Assembly: GCA_963931435.1 (NCBI GenBank)
Contig: OZ007012.1
Location: 496,001 to 560,000, forward strand
Length of the DNA stretch: 64,000 nt
From: Coprousia sp963931435
GTDB taxonomy: Bacteria > Actinomycetota > Coriobacteriia > Coriobacteriales > Coriobacteriaceae
Direction of reading: 5' to 3'
In this document: positions 40,981-49,506 of the stretch, in pieces
Position numbering within the stretch: the stretch's first letter is position 1
Layout: every line of letters begins with the position of its first letter
Program-made: the position numbers and the translations under genes
The notes under the pieces: generated by a model
Databases searched by the model: none
What the model saw: the letters and a program-made list of their open reading frames with translations, nothing else
Told to the model about the DNA's origin: nothing

Positions 40981-42020
40981 GCGGAGCGGCACCGGCCGCT
41001 CAGGCGGCCCGTTCGGAGGCGCGGGGGCATCAGGAGGACGAGGGCGCCCTCGGCGCGGATACGCTCTCCGCAGGGGTCGCCGCGGCCGCAGACCCGGCCG
41101 GCACGGCGCCGGTGCCGGGGGCACCCGGCGATGACCGGCCCATCGGCGTCTTCGACTCGGGCCTTGGCGGCCTCACCGTGGCGCGCGCCATCTCGCGCGC
41201 CCTGCCGCACGAATCCATCTGCTACATCGGCGACACGGCGCGCTGCCCCTACGGCGTGCGCGACGAGAGCGAGGTGCGCTCGTTCGTGATGCAGGTGGGG
41301 CGCTGGCTCACCCGGCAGAACGTCAAGGTCATGGTGATCGCCTGCAACACGGCCACGGCGGCGGCGCTGAGCCTCGCGCAGCAGACGTTCGACGTTCCGG
41401 TGATCGGCGTGATCGTGCCCGGCGCGCGTGCCGCCATCCACAGCACCCGCACGCGCCGCGTGGGCGTGCTGGCCACCGAGCTCACCATTCGCTCGGGTGC
41501 CTACGCCCGCGCCATCCAGGACTTCGACGCCGGGGTTGAGGTGTTCGGGTGCCCTGCCTCGTGCTTCGTGGACATCGTGGAGGATGAGCTCGCGACGGGC
41601 GTGCGCGCCGCGGCGCGCGGGGCTGCGAGCTGGCTTGCGGGCACCGACGTGTTCGACACCCCTGAGGTCCGTTCGCTCGTCCACCAGGTGACGGCGCCAC
41701 TGCGCGGGCACGGCATCGACACGGTGGTTCTGGGCTGCACGCATTTTCCGCTGCTGGTGGGTCCCATCCGTCGCGCGATGGGGCCGGGCGTGCGCGTGGT
41801 GTCCTCAGCCGAGGAGATCACGCGCGAGCTGGCCGAGATGCTCGGCCGGCGCGACGAGCTGGCGGGGCCCGGCGCGGAGCCGATCCATCGCTTCGCCACC
41901 ACCTCCGCGGACGTGGCGGCCTTCGCTCAGGCGGGCGGCTTCGTGTTCGGCCAACCGCTGGGCGCGGTCGAGCACGTGGCCCCCGAGGTCCTCGAGGGCG
42001 CGACGGCTCGCGCGCGTTAG
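40977..42020 (+). CDS. murI: Glutamate racemase with extended N-terminus
   Basis: Converts L- to D-glutamate for peptidoglycan. IGVFDSGLGGLTVARAISRA opens the fold, the two catalytic cysteines are in VIACNTATAAALS (near residue 122) and LGCTHFPLLVGPIRRA (near residue 253), and YIGDTARCPYGVRDESEV is typical. The first 53 or so residues are Ala/Gly/Glu-rich and probably unstructured; a true core start near the DDRPIGVFDSG segment has no ATG, so the extension seems real. The start overlaps the phosphatase stop (ATGA). Confidence 0.95.
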   Translation: MSGAAPAAQAARSEARGHQEDEGALGADTLSAGVAAAADPAGTAPVPGAPGDDRPIGVFDSGLGGLTVARAISRALPHESICYIGDTARCPYGVRDESEVRSFVMQVGRWLTRQNVKVMVIACNTATAAALSLAQQTFDVPVIGVIVPGARAAIHSTRTRRVGVLATELTIRSGAYARAIQDFDAGVEVFGCPASCFVDIVEDELATGVRAAARGAASWLAGTDVFDTPEVRSLVHQVTAPLRGHGIDTVVLGCTHFPLLVGPIRRAMGPGVRVVSSAEEITRELAEMLGRRDELAGPGAEPIHRFATTSADVAAFAQAGGFVFGQPLGAVEHVAPEVLEGATARAR

Positions 42021-42399
42021 CGGCAAGGGATGCGGCGCCGCTCGATGGTTCCCGCGCACGGCGCCCCTCTTGGGCGGGCGTCATCGGGTCTCTCCAGAGG
42101 GCGTTGGCGGCGGTGCGACGCCAGCGGGCGCGCTTCGTCGAGCTTTGTCACCTTTTTTCCGTGCGCCCTGAAGCAGCCCTCGCCAAGGCGTCGGTAGACA
42201 TGCAGGCGAGGAGCCCGTCCAGGCTCCCTTTATCTTGCGCGTTGGCCCAAGATGCTGACAAAGCTCGTTCTGCATCGCATGGAATCGATCCGCGGCCTCA
42301 GGCGACGTGGTCGCGGGCGTCTTGCGCACGGCACGTCCGCCGCGTCTGCTGACGGCGCCACGTGCACCGTGCGGGCGTGCGCGACGCGGGTGGCCGGCT

Positions 42400-42600
42400 C
42401 GGCTGCGCCGGCGCGGACGTTCGTCGACACCGGTGCCGCCGCCGGCGCGGTGGGCTGCACCGGCGATGCGGCGGCAACCTGTCCCAGCGCGGCGGCAACC
42501 GGCTCCGGCACAGCGGACGCCTGCCCCGGCGCAGGGGACACCTGCCCCGGCGCCGCCGACACCGGCGCCGCCGGCTCCGGTCACGCTGCCGGCGGCCGGC
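42400..42600. repeat. Low-complexity GC repeat tract
   Basis: Units close to CCGGCGCCGCCGACACCGG-type sequence recur with variation, including CCTGCCCCGGCG twice (near 42520 and 42543). It may be the relic of a Pro/Ala-rich protein gene or a simple repeat expansion. Confidence 0.5.
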
Positions 42601-42726
42601 ACGCGGAGGCACCCGGGCGCGGGGCCCACCATGGCTCCGGCCCCGCTGAGTAGCCGGACCCCCGTTCCGGCGCCGCCACATCCCCTCCGCGGCATTGCGG
42701 GAGAGCGCCACCGTCGCGGACCTGTT

Positions 42727-42800
42727 TTCGATTGGGGAACCCTATGTACGTTTCGACCTTCGATTTTGCGGAAAAACGTACATAGCGTTCCCCAATCGAA
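42727..42800. repeat. Intergenic palindrome, 27-bp arms with one mismatch
   Basis: Arms at 42727-42753 (beginning TTCGATTGGGGAAC) and 42774-42800 are complementary at 26 of 27 positions, around a 20-nt loop. It differs in sequence from the palindrome at 39386-39444 but has the same design. No terminal duplication or gene is inside. Confidence 0.85.
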
Positions 42801-43124
42801 GCAAGGGCTCCCGCTGGCGCCAACGCCTGCAAGCTGTCTCGACTCGGGCCGGCGAGCGTCGGCGATTGATCGCCCGCGCACGACGCCCCCTCCTGTCTCG
42901 GGCCCGCATCCCCGCTTCCGTCTGCACCGCGGCCTTGTCCTCAGCGTCTGCCGTTTGCGTGTCGTTTGCCCGCTGCCGCAAGCACGGGGACGTTTTCGGG
43001 TATCAACCGGTAAGATGCGCGGGCGATGAGCCGCGCCGGAGCGCGGGGATGGGCCGCGGCGGAGCCGCTGCGAGGCGCTCCAGACCGGTCGCCCGCCGCG
43101 AATGACGAGAGGAAAGGAGTTCCC

Positions 43125-43643
43125 ATGAACGACGTCGTCCAGGCCATGAAGGATCGGCGCAGCTTCCGCAAGTTCACCGACGAGCCGGTGCCGCGCGAGA
43201 TGATCGAGCAGGTCATCGAGGCGGGCCTGTGGGCTCCGAGCGGCATGGGCAAGCAGGCGCCCATCATCGTCGCCGTCACCGACAAGGAGCAGCGCGACCG
43301 CCTGGCCGCCGCCAACGCCGCCGTGATGGGCAACGATGGCGACCCGTTCTACGGCGCGCCGGTGGTGCTCGTGGTGCTGGCTCCGCGCGAGGTGGGCACC
43401 TATGTCTACGACGGCTCGCTCACCATGGGCAACATGCTGCTCGCCGCGAGCGCGCTGGGACTCGGGAGCTGCTGGATCCACCGCGCCAAGGAGGTCTTCG
43501 ACGAGCCCGCGTTCAAGCAGTTCCTGGCCGATCTGGGCGTCGAGGGCGATTACGAGGGCATCGGAAACTGCATCCTCGGCTGGCCGGCGCAGGAGCCGGC
43601 GCCCAAGCCGCGCCGCGAGGGCCGCGTCTACTGGGTCGAGTAG
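43125..43643 (+). CDS. Nitroreductase family flavoprotein
   Basis: 172-residue FMN-dependent oxidoreductase. AMKDRRSFRKFTDEPVPREM at the N-terminus holds the conserved RRS(I/F)R FMN-phosphate motif, GLWAPSGMGKQAP follows, and GSLTMGNMLLAASALGLGSC in the middle is the usual helix. VYDGSLT and IGNCILGWPAQEPAPKPRR complete the fold. The length matches small nitroreductases. AAAGGAG lies 5 bp before the ATG. Likely NAD(P)H:quinone or nitro-compound reduction; the natural substrate is unknown. Single gene with a terminator. Confidence 0.94.
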   Translation: MNDVVQAMKDRRSFRKFTDEPVPREMIEQVIEAGLWAPSGMGKQAPIIVAVTDKEQRDRLAAANAAVMGNDGDPFYGAPVVLVVLAPREVGTYVYDGSLTMGNMLLAASALGLGSCWIHRAKEVFDEPAFKQFLADLGVEGDYEGIGNCILGWPAQEPAPKPRREGRVYWVE

Positions 43644-43683
43644 CGGGCACCGCGCGGCGAGTCTGGAGATAGCGGCTGCTTGG

Positions 43684-43720
43684 GCTGCCTCGGCATCGCT
43701 TTGCCGGGGCAGCTCTTGCT
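43684..43720 (+). terminator. Terminator-like hairpin after nitroreductase gene
   Basis: GCTGCCTCGGCA (43684-43695) pairs with TGCCGGGGCAGC (43702-43713), 11 of 12, followed by TCTTGCTTTG. Confidence 0.65.
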
Positions 43721-43839
43721 TTGACGGATGGGCATGCCGGAGGCGGGGCGCCCACGGGTGCGTCCCGTCGCTGGCGGCGGAATCGCGCGGCTTGGTACAA
43801 TCAGGCTCAACATCGGCTTTTGATCCGCAGGAGGGTGCC

Positions 43840-44646
43840 ATGTCGTTCACGGTCTACAACTTTCTGAACAACGATGACGTCAAGACGCTCGCCCAGCTGG
43901 GGCAGTTCCAGGTCATCCAGTGGGATCGCGACCTGTCGGTGGCGCCGTGGACCGCCCAGGAGGCCTGGTTCGCCGCGCAGATGGACGTACGGCGCCGCCA
44001 GCTCGTCGCCCATCTCGACGGACGCACCGGCGTTACGCTGCAGGCGGGTGCCATGCAGTGGACGGTCGGCCAGGTGCAGGCGTCCACCGGCGTCAAGGGC
44101 GCGGGCGACCTGGTGGGCAAGATGTTTCGCGGGGCGGTCAGCCAGGATTCGGTCATAAAGCCCGAGTACACGGGAGCGGGTCTGCTGGTGTGCGAGCCCA
44201 CGTGGCGCCATCTGCTGCTCATCGACACCGCCAACTGGGGCGGCTCGATCGTGCTGAACGACGGGTTGTTCCTCGCCTGCGATTCCACCCTGCGGCACGA
44301 CCTGCAGCGCCGCTCCAACCTGTCGTCTGCCGTGGCGGGCAACGAGGGTCTGTTCAACCTCCGTCTCGACGGCATGGGCACGCTGGTGCTCGAAGCGCCC
44401 TGTCCCGAGACCGAGGTGGTCTACGTCGACCTCATGAACGACGAGCTCAAGATCGACGGCAACTACGCGCTGGCATGGAGCACGGGGCTCGAGTTCTCGG
44501 TCGAGCGTTCGGGCAAGTCGCTCATCGGCTCGGCCGTCTCGGGAGAGGGGCTGGTCAACGTGTACCGCGGCACCGGCCGCGTCATGATGGCGCCCATGCA
44601 GGCGGCGACGAGCTGCAACGTCGACGCCGCCAAGCCCACCAGCTAG
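43840..44646 (+). CDS. AIM24 family protein
   Basis: 268-residue beta-rich protein of the AIM24 (DUF124) family. VTLQAGAMQWTVGQVQASTG, LVGKMFRGAVSQDSVIKPEY, TGAGLLVCEPTWRHLLLID and DGLFLACDSTL are the conserved glycine-rich turns. Related yeast proteins affect mitochondrial inner-membrane shape, and bacterial ones are often next to tellurite or stress genes; the function here is unknown. CAGGAGGG lies before the ATG, and TACAAT at 43796-43801 is a likely -10. It lies 31 bp before the AbiH gene and is probably in one operon with it. Confidence 0.88.
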   Translation: MSFTVYNFLNNDDVKTLAQLGQFQVIQWDRDLSVAPWTAQEAWFAAQMDVRRRQLVAHLDGRTGVTLQAGAMQWTVGQVQASTGVKGAGDLVGKMFRGAVSQDSVIKPEYTGAGLLVCEPTWRHLLLIDTANWGGSIVLNDGLFLACDSTLRHDLQRRSNLSSAVAGNEGLFNLRLDGMGTLVLEAPCPETEVVYVDLMNDELKIDGNYALAWSTGLEFSVERSGKSLIGSAVSGEGLVNVYRGTGRVMMAPMQAATSCNVDAAKPTS

Positions 44647-44677
44647 CGCGCCGGCGCGACGGAACGGGGAGACGATT

Positions 44678-45931
44678 ATGGAGGAGACACCCTGCCATCA
44701 GCTCATAGTGCTCGGCAACGGATTCGATCTCGAATGCGGCCTGCCCTCGCGCTTCTCGGATTTCTTCGCGCCGCGCCGTGCCCTGCTCGACGTTGATGAC
44801 GAGGCCGTGCACGCGGCGGGTGAGAAGAGCTGGGGCACGTACCTCGCCGCGCGCGGCATCACGGCGTGGGACATCGCGCTTGCCAAGGCCGAGGATGCGC
44901 TCTGGTGCGATATCGAGGGCGCGATCTCCTACTGGGTGCAGCCGCCTAAAACGGGCGATGCGCCTATGGAGCGCATCGCCAGGCACCTCGCCAGCACCAC
45001 GCTGCTCACCCGTGTTCCCCTGTTGCGTGAGAGCGTGGCGTCCGATCTGGCGAAAAAGCTGAACAGCCACGGGGCTGACACCGTCGACCTGCCGGCTGAG
45101 CAGGCCATCGCGATCTTTCTGGCCCAGACGCGGCGTGCGCAGATCGCGGAGGTGCTTTCAGGCAAGCGCTCTATCGCGAGCGTGCTGCTTGACGAGCTGC
45201 ACCGTTTTGAGCAGGAGTTCGCGCGCTATCTGGGCCGCATGGTGGATGCCGACCCCGCATACCGTTCTCGGGCGGCAACGCTGCTGCGTCAAATCGCGGG
45301 GTTCGGTGCGGACGCGCTCGGTGCCCGGTGCGCCCTATCGGTCCTCAACTTCAACTACACGCGCCCCGTGGGCGAGGCGGGCGCTCCGGTGCCCGCGGAT
45401 GAGATGGTGAACGTCCATGGGCGCATCGATCGGGGTGACATCGTGTTCGGCATCGACGGCAAGGAGTACATGGAGTCGGAGCAGACGCTTCCGTTCACCA
45501 AGACCTACCGCCTGCTCGCGCTCAACAGCATCACCTCGACGGGCCTCATCCGCACCCCGCACGACGGCGCCCGCGCGACCGATCTGATCACGTTCTACGG
45601 CCACTCGCTCAACGCGGCTGATTACTCGTATTTCCAAGCGCTGTTCGACGGGGTGAACCTCTATGGAGGCAATACGCGTCTGCTGTTCCTGTTCCGTCCA
45701 TGGCGCGATGGGCAAGGGCGCCGGGTCGTATCGGATGTGGCGCGCGAGGACCTGTTCCACAAGGTGACCCATCTGCTTGCCGAGTACGGATCCACCATGG
45801 ACAACGTCGACCACGGCAAGAACCTCATCCACAAGCTGCTGCTCGAGGGGAGGCTCTCGGTGGAGGAGCTGCCCGAGAGCGGAGCACCTGGCTCGTCTGG
45901 CGCATCGGTGAAGGGGTCCGGTCATGAGTAG
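44678..45931 (+). CDS. AbiH family protein (phage abortive infection)
   Basis: 417 residues. HQLIVLGNGFDLECGLPSRF near residue 7 is the AbiH signature, a nucleotide-site-like turn, followed by SDFFAPRR. ALSVLNFNYTRPV near residue 225, MVNVHGRIDRGDIVFGID near 245 and LITFYGHSLNAADYSYFQAL near 305 are the other family blocks. AbiH from Lactococcus blocks phage growth by an unknown mechanism. The last 8 bp overlap the lipase-like gene, so the two products are made together. ACGGGGAGACG precedes the ATG. No other known defence gene is adjacent. Confidence 0.85.
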   Translation: MEETPCHQLIVLGNGFDLECGLPSRFSDFFAPRRALLDVDDEAVHAAGEKSWGTYLAARGITAWDIALAKAEDALWCDIEGAISYWVQPPKTGDAPMERIARHLASTTLLTRVPLLRESVASDLAKKLNSHGADTVDLPAEQAIAIFLAQTRRAQIAEVLSGKRSIASVLLDELHRFEQEFARYLGRMVDADPAYRSRAATLLRQIAGFGADALGARCALSVLNFNYTRPVGEAGAPVPADEMVNVHGRIDRGDIVFGIDGKEYMESEQTLPFTKTYRLLALNSITSTGLIRTPHDGARATDLITFYGHSLNAADYSYFQALFDGVNLYGGNTRLLFLFRPWRDGQGRRVVSDVAREDLFHKVTHLLAEYGSTMDNVDHGKNLIHKLLLEGRLSVEELPESGAPGSSGASVKGSGHE

Positions 45932-47141
45932 GCTGTTCGAGTACGTCGAGACGCAGCTTGCCACCTTCGACGAGGAGCCCTTCGACGAGCTCGATGCGGC
46001 GGTGCTCACCCAGGCCTGCATGATCGACGCTCCGGGAACCGTCCCGGAGCCCCCGCGGACGCCGGGGCCACTCGCCCGCATGGCGGCGCTCGTGTCGGCC
46101 GCCGCCGAGGGCGCGCGCTTCCAGGATGTCATCGATGCGCTGGGGCGCTCGGAAGCGGACGGCGCCGGGCGGCGGGGCGTGCGCTTCACGGGCCTGGTGC
46201 CCGGCGACATCCGCCGGCTGCTCTTCACCTTGGCGGCGAGCCCGCGCTATCGCGACCTGCGCCTGCGCGACCTGCGGACCGTCGCGTGCGACGACCCGGC
46301 GACGCAGTTCGGCGCCTGCACGTTCACCTGGTGCGACCGCTTCGCCTTCGTGGCCTTCCGCGGCACCGACGCGCCGTTCGGCGGGTGGCGCGAGAACTGC
46401 GACATGACCTGGGAGGACGAGGTCCCCGCGCAGCGCCTGGCGCGCGCGTACCTGGCCGAGGTCGCGGGGCATCTGCCGCGGCGCCTGCACGTGGGCGGGC
46501 ATTCCAAGGGCGGCAACCTGGCCCTCTACGCCGCGCTCACCGCCGCGCCCCGCCTGCGCTCCCGCATCGAGCGCGTGTGGAGCCTCGACGCCCCGGGCTT
46601 CAAGCCGGGGCGCTTCTCGGCGGCGGACTACGCGCCGCTGGAGGGCCGCATCGTGCGCTTGGTGCCCCAGGACAGCGTGGTGGGGATGCTGCTCGAATGC
46701 CCGGTGGCGCCGGCCGCGGTGCGCAGCACGGCGTCCGGCTTGGACCAGCACTCGGTGTTCACCTGGGAGATCGCGCCGCTAGATGGCTCGGAGGCGGCCC
46801 GTGCCGGATCGGTCCCCGGCTTCGTCCGGCTGGGAGGCCCCAGCGATTTCGCACGGGGCGTGCACGAGGTGGTGGCCGAGTGGCTCGCGGGCATGGAGGT
46901 TCCGCGCCGCCACGAGGTGGTCGACGCGCTCTTCCGCGCCATCGCGGCGACCGACGCCCGCGACGCGCGCGACATCCTGTGCGACCCGGCTGCGGCAGGC
47001 CGCGCGCTCGCCGCGGCCGCGCGCGCCGTCGACGCGCCGACGCGCGACGTCCTCGGGCAGGCCCTCGGCGAGCTCGCCGGCATCGTCGCGCGCCGCGTGG
47101 GCGCCGACATCGCCCAGGTGCTCTTCGGTTGGATGGGTTGA
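45924..47141 (+). CDS. Mbeg1-like (DUF2974) alpha/beta hydrolase
   Basis: 405-residue hydrolase. RFAFVAFRGTDAPFGGWREN near residue 130 and RLHVGGHSKGGNLALYAALT near residue 185, with nucleophile Ser in GHSKGGN, are typical of the Mbeg1-like/DUF2974 lipase family. VWSLDAPGFK then gives the probable Asp region, and DQHSVFTWEI the His. The C-terminal 100 residues are helical and Ala-rich. It is coupled to the AbiH gene by an 8-bp overlap, which hints that both serve one process, possibly defence or membrane stress. No signal peptide. Confidence 0.85.
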   Translation: MSRLFEYVETQLATFDEEPFDELDAAVLTQACMIDAPGTVPEPPRTPGPLARMAALVSAAAEGARFQDVIDALGRSEADGAGRRGVRFTGLVPGDIRRLLFTLAASPRYRDLRLRDLRTVACDDPATQFGACTFTWCDRFAFVAFRGTDAPFGGWRENCDMTWEDEVPAQRLARAYLAEVAGHLPRRLHVGGHSKGGNLALYAALTAAPRLRSRIERVWSLDAPGFKPGRFSAADYAPLEGRIVRLVPQDSVVGMLLECPVAPAAVRSTASGLDQHSVFTWEIAPLDGSEAARAGSVPGFVRLGGPSDFARGVHEVVAEWLAGMEVPRRHEVVDALFRAIAATDARDARDILCDPAAAGRALAAAARAVDAPTRDVLGQALGELAGIVARRVGADIAQVLFGWMG

Positions 47142-47151
47142 GGGGGCGCCG

Positions 47152-47970
47152 CTAGATCGCGTAGCGTCCGCGCAGGGCGTACCATCCCGCGTGCTCGTCC
47201 ACCTCGAGGGGCACGTCGAAGAGCTCCGACATCGTGGCGCTCGTCAGCAGCTCCTCCTTGGGGCCGTCGGCGAAGATCTCCGCGTCCTTGATGAGCAGCA
47301 CGCGCTTGATGGCGGGGATGATGTCCTCGGGATAGTGCGTGACGAGCACCACCGAGCGCCCCTCGTCGGCGAGCAGGCTCATCGTGCGCCGCACGTGGTA
47401 CATGCCCTCGGGATCGAGCCCCGTGCAGGGCTCGTCGAAGATGAGGACGCTGGGGTCGCTCATGAGTTCGCGCGCCACCAGCACGCGGCGTACCTGCCCG
47501 GTGGAGAGCGTCATCACGTCGCGATCAGCCAGCTGCGCGATGCCCAGGCGATCCAGCGCGTCGAGGGCGCGCTCGCGCGCGTCCGCGGGCACGGGGGCGT
47601 GCTTGGGCAGGCCCAGGGTGCCCGTGAGCCCGCCGATCACGATGTCGATGACGGGCAGGTGGACGCGCACCTGGTCGTGCATGGTCGCCGAGACGATCCC
47701 GAGCGCCCGCTTGATGTCGGAGAGCAGCGGGCGCGCCTGGCCGCGGAACCGCACGGGCGGCTCCTCGCGGTGCAGCGGGAACACCTCGCGCGTGAGCAGC
47801 TGGATGAACGTCGACTTGCCCGCGCCGTTGGGACCGAGCAGCGCCACGTGCTCGCCCTCCGCCAGATCGAAGCTCCCCACCGAGAGGATGGTCCTCCCGC
47901 CGCGCACCACCTGCGCGTCGCGCAGTTGGAAGAGGGGGGCTTGTTCGATGCAGTCGCGCTCGTCGCTCAT
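47152..47970 (-). CDS. ABC transporter ATPase (stand-alone)
   Basis: 272-residue ATPase. LLGPNGAGKSTFIQLLTREV is Walker A, LSTGQVRRVLVARELMSDPS the signature, VLIFDEPCTGLDPEG Walker B, and VLVTHYPEDI the H-loop. It most resembles the ModF/YlmA-type ATPases that lack a membrane partner gene; none is adjacent here. ATG at 47970 is preferred because ACGGAG lies 6 bp upstream; a longer start at 47994 lacks one. It converges with the lipase-like gene and diverges from the threonine ammonia-lyase gene. Confidence 0.9.
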   Translation of the reverse strand: MSDERDCIEQAPLFQLRDAQVVRGGRTILSVGSFDLAEGEHVALLGPNGAGKSTFIQLLTREVFPLHREEPPVRFRGQARPLLSDIKRALGIVSATMHDQVRVHLPVIDIVIGGLTGTLGLPKHAPVPADARERALDALDRLGIAQLADRDVMTLSTGQVRRVLVARELMSDPSVLIFDEPCTGLDPEGMYHVRRTMSLLADEGRSVVLVTHYPEDIIPAIKRVLLIKDAEIFADGPKEELLTSATMSELFDVPLEVDEHAGWYALRGRYAI

Positions 47971-48207
47971 GGGATCTCCGTCTCGTCTGGTCACGGTGAA
48001 GCTTTCACCTTACCGCAGGGATATTTCGGCTGTGTTGCTAAACGCCCCGGAGCTCCGCGATGCGGCGGGTCGGCACGGTCGGTCTGCTATGATGCATCGA
48101 TACCGCAAGCAGATTCCTTCCCCGCCGCGGCGCGCGGCCGCAGGCGCCCGATCCGTGCCTCCCGTCCGCCCGCGCCGCACCAGGCCCGGGGACGAGAGGG
48201 GGATCCC

Positions 48208-49428
48208 ATGTCCGAGATGCTCACGCTCGACGCGTTCGAGGAGGCCTCGCAGAAGGTCAAGGAGGTCACGCAGGACACCAAGCTCGTCGAGAGCCCGTTC
48301 TTCTCCGAGCAGTGCGGCAACCGCGTGTGGCTCAAGCCCGAGAACATGCAGCGCACGGGCGCCTACAAGGTGCGCGGCGCCTACTACAAGATCTCGACCA
48401 TGGCCGCCGAGGAGCTGGAGCGCGGCATCATCACGGCGAGCGCGGGCAACCACGCCCAGGGCGTGGCCTTCGCGGCGTCGCGCGCCGGCGCCCGCTCGGT
48501 GGTGGTCATGCCCACCACCACGCCCCTCATCAAGGTCGAGCGCACCAAGGGCTACGGCGCCGAGGTGGTGCTCGTGGGGGACGTGTACGACGAGGCCTGC
48601 GACTACGCGCTCGATCTCGCGGAGCGCGAGGGCATGACCTTCATCCATCCGTTCAACGATCCCGTGGTCGCCACGGGGCAGGGCACCATCGCCATGGAGA
48701 TCGTCCAGGAGCTGCCGCTCGTCGATACCATCCTCGTGCCCGTGGGCGGCGGCGGCCTGGCCTGCGGCGTGGCGACCTTCGCCAAGCTCTACAACCCCAA
48801 GATCCGCGTGGTCGGCGTCGAGCCGGCCGGTGCGCCGAGCCTCACGGCTGCGCTCGACGCGGGGCACCCCGTGAGGCTCCCCTCTGCGAGCACCATCGCC
48901 GACGGCACCGCCGTGCTGGAGGTGGGCGACAAGGTCTTCCCCTACCTGCGCGACAACCTCGACGAGGTCATCACCGTGCCGGATGACGAGCTCATCGTGG
49001 CCTTCCTCGACATGGTCGAGAACCACAAGATGATCGTCGAGAACTCGGGCTTGCTCACGGTCGCCGCCTTGAAGCACCTGGCGCCCGAGAACCGGCGCGT
49101 CGCGGCGATCCTCTCGGGCGGCAACATGGATGTCATCACCATGAGCTCCGTGGTGCAGCACGGCCTCATCCAGCGCGGGCGCATCTTCACGGTGAGCGTG
49201 CTCCTGCCCGACCGGCCCGGCATGCTCGTCAAGGTGGCCACCGCCATCGCCGAGGCGGCGGGCAACGTCATCAAGCTCGAGCACAACCAGTTCGTTTCCA
49301 CCAACCGCAACGCCGCGGTGGAGCTGCGCGTCACCATCGAAGCCTATGGCGAGGGTCACAGGCACGAGATCGTGGAGGCCCTCCGCGCGGCCGGCTTCGC
49401 CCCCGAGCTCGTCCAGACCGCGCTCTAG
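48208..49428 (+). CDS. ilvA: Threonine ammonia-lyase with C-terminal ACT domain
   Basis: PLP enzyme that turns threonine into 2-oxobutanoate, the first step of isoleucine synthesis. MQRTGAYKVRGAYYKI contains the PLP lysine (Lys54), SAGNHAQGVAFAASRAGARS and VGGGGLACGVATFAKLY are the cofactor-binding glycine loops. Residues from about 325 form one ACT-like domain (FTVSVLLPDRPGMLVKVATA), so this is the 400-residue form rather than the 510-residue enzyme with two ACT-like parts. It lies upstream of the ilvDBNC genes, separated by the AAA-ATPase gene, which supports a biosynthetic role, although catabolic TdcB-type enzymes with ACT domains exist. GAGAGGGGG precedes the ATG; TATGAT near 48090 is a likely -10. 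Confidence 0.93.
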   Translation: MSEMLTLDAFEEASQKVKEVTQDTKLVESPFFSEQCGNRVWLKPENMQRTGAYKVRGAYYKISTMAAEELERGIITASAGNHAQGVAFAASRAGARSVVVMPTTTPLIKVERTKGYGAEVVLVGDVYDEACDYALDLAEREGMTFIHPFNDPVVATGQGTIAMEIVQELPLVDTILVPVGGGGLACGVATFAKLYNPKIRVVGVEPAGAPSLTAALDAGHPVRLPSASTIADGTAVLEVGDKVFPYLRDNLDEVITVPDDELIVAFLDMVENHKMIVENSGLLTVAALKHLAPENRRVAAILSGGNMDVITMSSVVQHGLIQRGRIFTVSVLLPDRPGMLVKVATAIAEAAGNVIKLEHNQFVSTNRNAAVELRVTIEAYGEGHRHEIVEALRAAGFAPELVQTAL

Positions 49429-49434
49429 ATTCCC

Positions 49435-49492
49435 AAGATGCACTGTGGCAGTGCATCTTTGCTAAAATAATGCACTGTGACAGTGCATTATT
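49435..49492. promoter_or_regulatory. Twin palindromic operators around a -10 element
   Basis: AAGATGCACTG-TGG-CAGTGCATCTT (49435-49459) and AATAATGCACTG-TGA-CAGTGCATTATT (49466-49492) are two perfect palindromes sharing the core TGCACTGTGnCAGTGCA. Their centres are 32 bp apart, three helical turns. TAAAAT (49463-49468) lies between them as a possible -10. The ATPase gene starts 14 bp later. A dimeric repressor binding twice is the natural reading. Confidence 0.8.
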
Positions 49493-49506
49493 GAGAGGAG
49501 TCAGCG

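Larger units (their letters stand above)
42021..43124. other. 1.1-kb gene-poor, repeat-rich stretch
   Basis: Both strands contain open frames here, but none has a family match, a ribosome site or normal composition. 42200-42240 holds GGAGCC/GGCTCC, a possible weak terminator for murI. 42400-42600 is a run of imperfect 15-21-bp GC repeats that would read as Ala/Pro/Gly-rich peptide in several frames. The long palindrome at 42727-42800 follows. The last 300 bp should carry the nitroreductase promoter, which I cannot place with confidence. Confidence 0.5.

Noticed and set aside
42252..42653. 133-codon plus-strand frame and its minus-strand partners in the repeat tract
   Set aside because: Low-complexity sequence gives open frames in several phases and on both strands; no ribosome site, no family, no codon bias.
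39386..42800. The two long palindromes as further invertible switches
   Set aside because: Their loops are only 25 and 20 nt and contain no promoter, so inversion would change little; they fit hairpin elements better.
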